A DNA stretch of 64,000 nt from positions 2,524,501 to 2,588,500 of the forward strand of contig NZ_CP123229.1 of the NCBI RefSeq assembly GCF_029855125.1, read 5' to 3'. The DNA is from Methylocapsa sp. D3K7 (GTDB lineage Bacteria; Pseudomonadota; Alphaproteobacteria; Rhizobiales; Beijerinckiaceae). The position numbers were made by a program, and so were the translations under genes. Positions 62,959-64,000 of the stretch are shown here, piece by piece; the first letter of the stretch is position 1; every line of letters begins with the position of its first letter. The notes beneath the pieces are model-generated. The model did not search any database and was not told the DNA's origin. It saw nothing but the letters and a program-made list of their open reading frames with translations.

Positions 62959-64000
62959 TTGCCCGAGACGCCCTGTTTCGATGAAATGACCTTGGCGAAC
63001 GGCGCGATCCGGCCAGTGTATGGCAAGATCGCCAGTTGGCTTGCCGCGACTCCGGCCGGCGTCCTCGCAGCGCGCCGTTCGCAAGCCGAGCTTTTGTTCC
63101 GCCGTATCGGTATTACCTTCGCCGTCTATGGCGAAGGCGAACAAGACAACTCCGAGCGATTGATCCCCTTCGATATCATTCCGCGCATGATGCTGCGCTC
63201 GGAGTGGACCCACCTTGAGGCCGGTCTCATGCAAAGGGTGAAAGCCCTGAACTTATTTTTGGCCGACATTTATGGCGCACAGGAGATCGTTAAGGCCGGC
63301 CGCATCCCGGCCGATCTGGTAGCGCACAACAATGAATTCCGGCCGGAAATGGTCGGCTGGCGGGTGCCGCACGACATTTACGTGCATATCGCCGGCATCG
63401 ATGTCGTCCGCACCGGCGAGGATGATTTCTACGTTCTCGAAGACAATGTGCGGACCCCGTCCGGGGTCTCCTATATGCTGGAAAACCGCGAGGTCATGAT
63501 GCGGCTCGCGCCCGATCTTTTCGCCGACCACCGCGTCGCCCCGGTCGAAAATTATCCCGATGCCCTGCTCGCCGCCTTGCGGTCGCTGGCACCGTCTGCG
63601 GCTCCTGACGAGCCGACGATCGTCGTGCTGACGCCCGGCCGCTTCAACTCCGCCTATTACGAGCATTCCTTTCTGGCGGATAAGCTCGGTGTCGAACTCG
63701 TCGAGGGCAGCGATCTTCTCGTCGAAAACGACGTGGTTTATATGCGCACGACGGAGGGCGAAAAACGGGTCGATGTCATTTACCGGCGGATCGACGACAA
63801 TTTTCTCGACCCTGAGGTGTTCAACCCCGAGTCGATTATCGGCGTGGCGGGATTGATCAGGGCGTACCGGGCGGGAAATATAACGATCACCAACGCGGTC
63901 GGCACCGGCATCGCCGATGACAAGGCGATCTATACCTATGTACCGGAGATCATCGATTTTTATCTTGGCGAAAAGGCAATTTTGAAAAACGTGCCGACAT
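62959..64000 (+). CDS. Circularly permuted ATP-grasp family protein (DUF404/DUF407), 3' end outside window
   Basis: 347 codons read through to the window end with no stop. Starts at a TTG at 62959 (a stop codon lies directly before it; AGGGAGG is about 9 bases upstream). Sequence: FDEMTLANGAIRPVYGKIASWL, then RRIGITFAVYGEGEQDNSERLIPFDIIPRM, GWRVPHDIYVHIAGIDVVRTGEDDFYVLEDNVRTPSGVSYMLENRE, and IGVAGLIRAYRAGNITITNAVGTGIADDKAIYTYVPEII. These are CP_ATPgrasp motifs (EDNxRTPSG and NAxGTGIADDK). Such proteins occur with alpha-E and transglutaminase-like genes in a peptide-modifying cluster; that context is beyond the window. Confidence 0.9.
   Translation, partial: MPETPCFDEMTLANGAIRPVYGKIASWLAATPAGVLAARRSQAELLFRRIGITFAVYGEGEQDNSERLIPFDIIPRMMLRSEWTHLEAGLMQRVKALNLFLADIYGAQEIVKAGRIPADLVAHNNEFRPEMVGWRVPHDIYVHIAGIDVVRTGEDDFYVLEDNVRTPSGVSYMLENREVMMRLAPDLFADHRVAPVENYPDALLAALRSLAPSAAPDEPTIVVLTPGRFNSAYYEHSFLADKLGVELVEGSDLLVENDVVYMRTTEGEKRVDVIYRRIDDNFLDPEVFNPESIIGVAGLIRAYRAGNITITNAVGTGIADDKAIYTYVPEIIDFYLGEKAILKNVPT

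Overview
The window is GC-rich chromosomal DNA of an alphaproteobacterium of the order Hyphomicrobiales, most likely a Beijerinckiaceae-type soil or methylotroph-related genus. This rests on recognised gene families and gene order, not on a database search: rph/rdgB/hemW in that order, a gltA-gltX-comEC-lexA neighbourhood, a GTTC-N7-GTTC LexA box, DUF1236 and DUF1272 proteins, a phasin, Flp pilins with CpaA, and palindromic intergenic repeats of a Hyphomicrobiales type. There is no rRNA, tRNA, CRISPR array, insertion sequence or prophage that I can see. Two parS-like sites with the core GTTTCACGTGAAAC (near 12.36 kb and 51.71 kb) suggest the segment lies in the origin-proximal ParB-loading region.

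Layout. 0-3.5 kb: a truncated Sel1-repeat gene, then gspD with a prepilin peptidase gene. 3.8-10.3 kb: M48 peptidase, DoxX, thioredoxin-like protein, DUF1272, rpiA, DUF2059, SRPBCC, AraC regulator, SDR. 10.3-17.6 kb: alpha-2-macroglobulin and pbpC, a periplasmic defence/repair pair. 17.7-20.2 kb: CHASE2 adenylate cyclase convergent with a FecR-domain protein. 20.6-29.3 kb: phasin and the hemW / rdgB / rph block broken up by inserted genes, then mtnP-apt (methylthioadenosine and adenine salvage) and DUF3455. 29.5-30.3 kb: secreted heme-binding (DUF336) protein. 30.4-38.7 kb: a tightly packed type II secretion operon gspE-F-G-H-I-J-K-L-M plus a GspC/N-like gene, which must work with the distant gspD/prepilin peptidase pair.

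39-54 kb: gltA, gltX, comEC and lexA form a recognisable housekeeping skeleton, interrupted by small secreted proteins (including a tandem paralogue pair), VanZ, a cytosolic alpha/beta hydrolase, O-acetylhomoserine sulfhydrylase, a ParDE toxin-antitoxin module, a zinc-ribbon orphan and a papain-like secreted protease. 54-60 kb: a frameshifted YVTN beta-propeller gene, aquaporin, ArfB ribosome rescue, an extensin-like lipoprotein, and a PadR regulator translationally coupled to an unusual membrane protein that fuses a PadR-associated domain to a sugar-transferase domain lacking the canonical catalytic Glu. 60-64 kb: small conserved unknowns (one only 57 aa), three tandem Flp pilin genes followed by cpaA without the rest of a Tad system, and the start of a circularly permuted ATP-grasp gene that runs off the end.

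Functionally the window mixes central housekeeping with envelope and secretion functions. The most notable points are the two extended parS palindromes, the degenerate sugar-transferase fusion, the split type II secretion system with a Gly-rich secretin insert, the orphan Flp cluster, and three genes whose reading frames look broken or oddly started (YVTN protein, ClpP-like protein, gspK).
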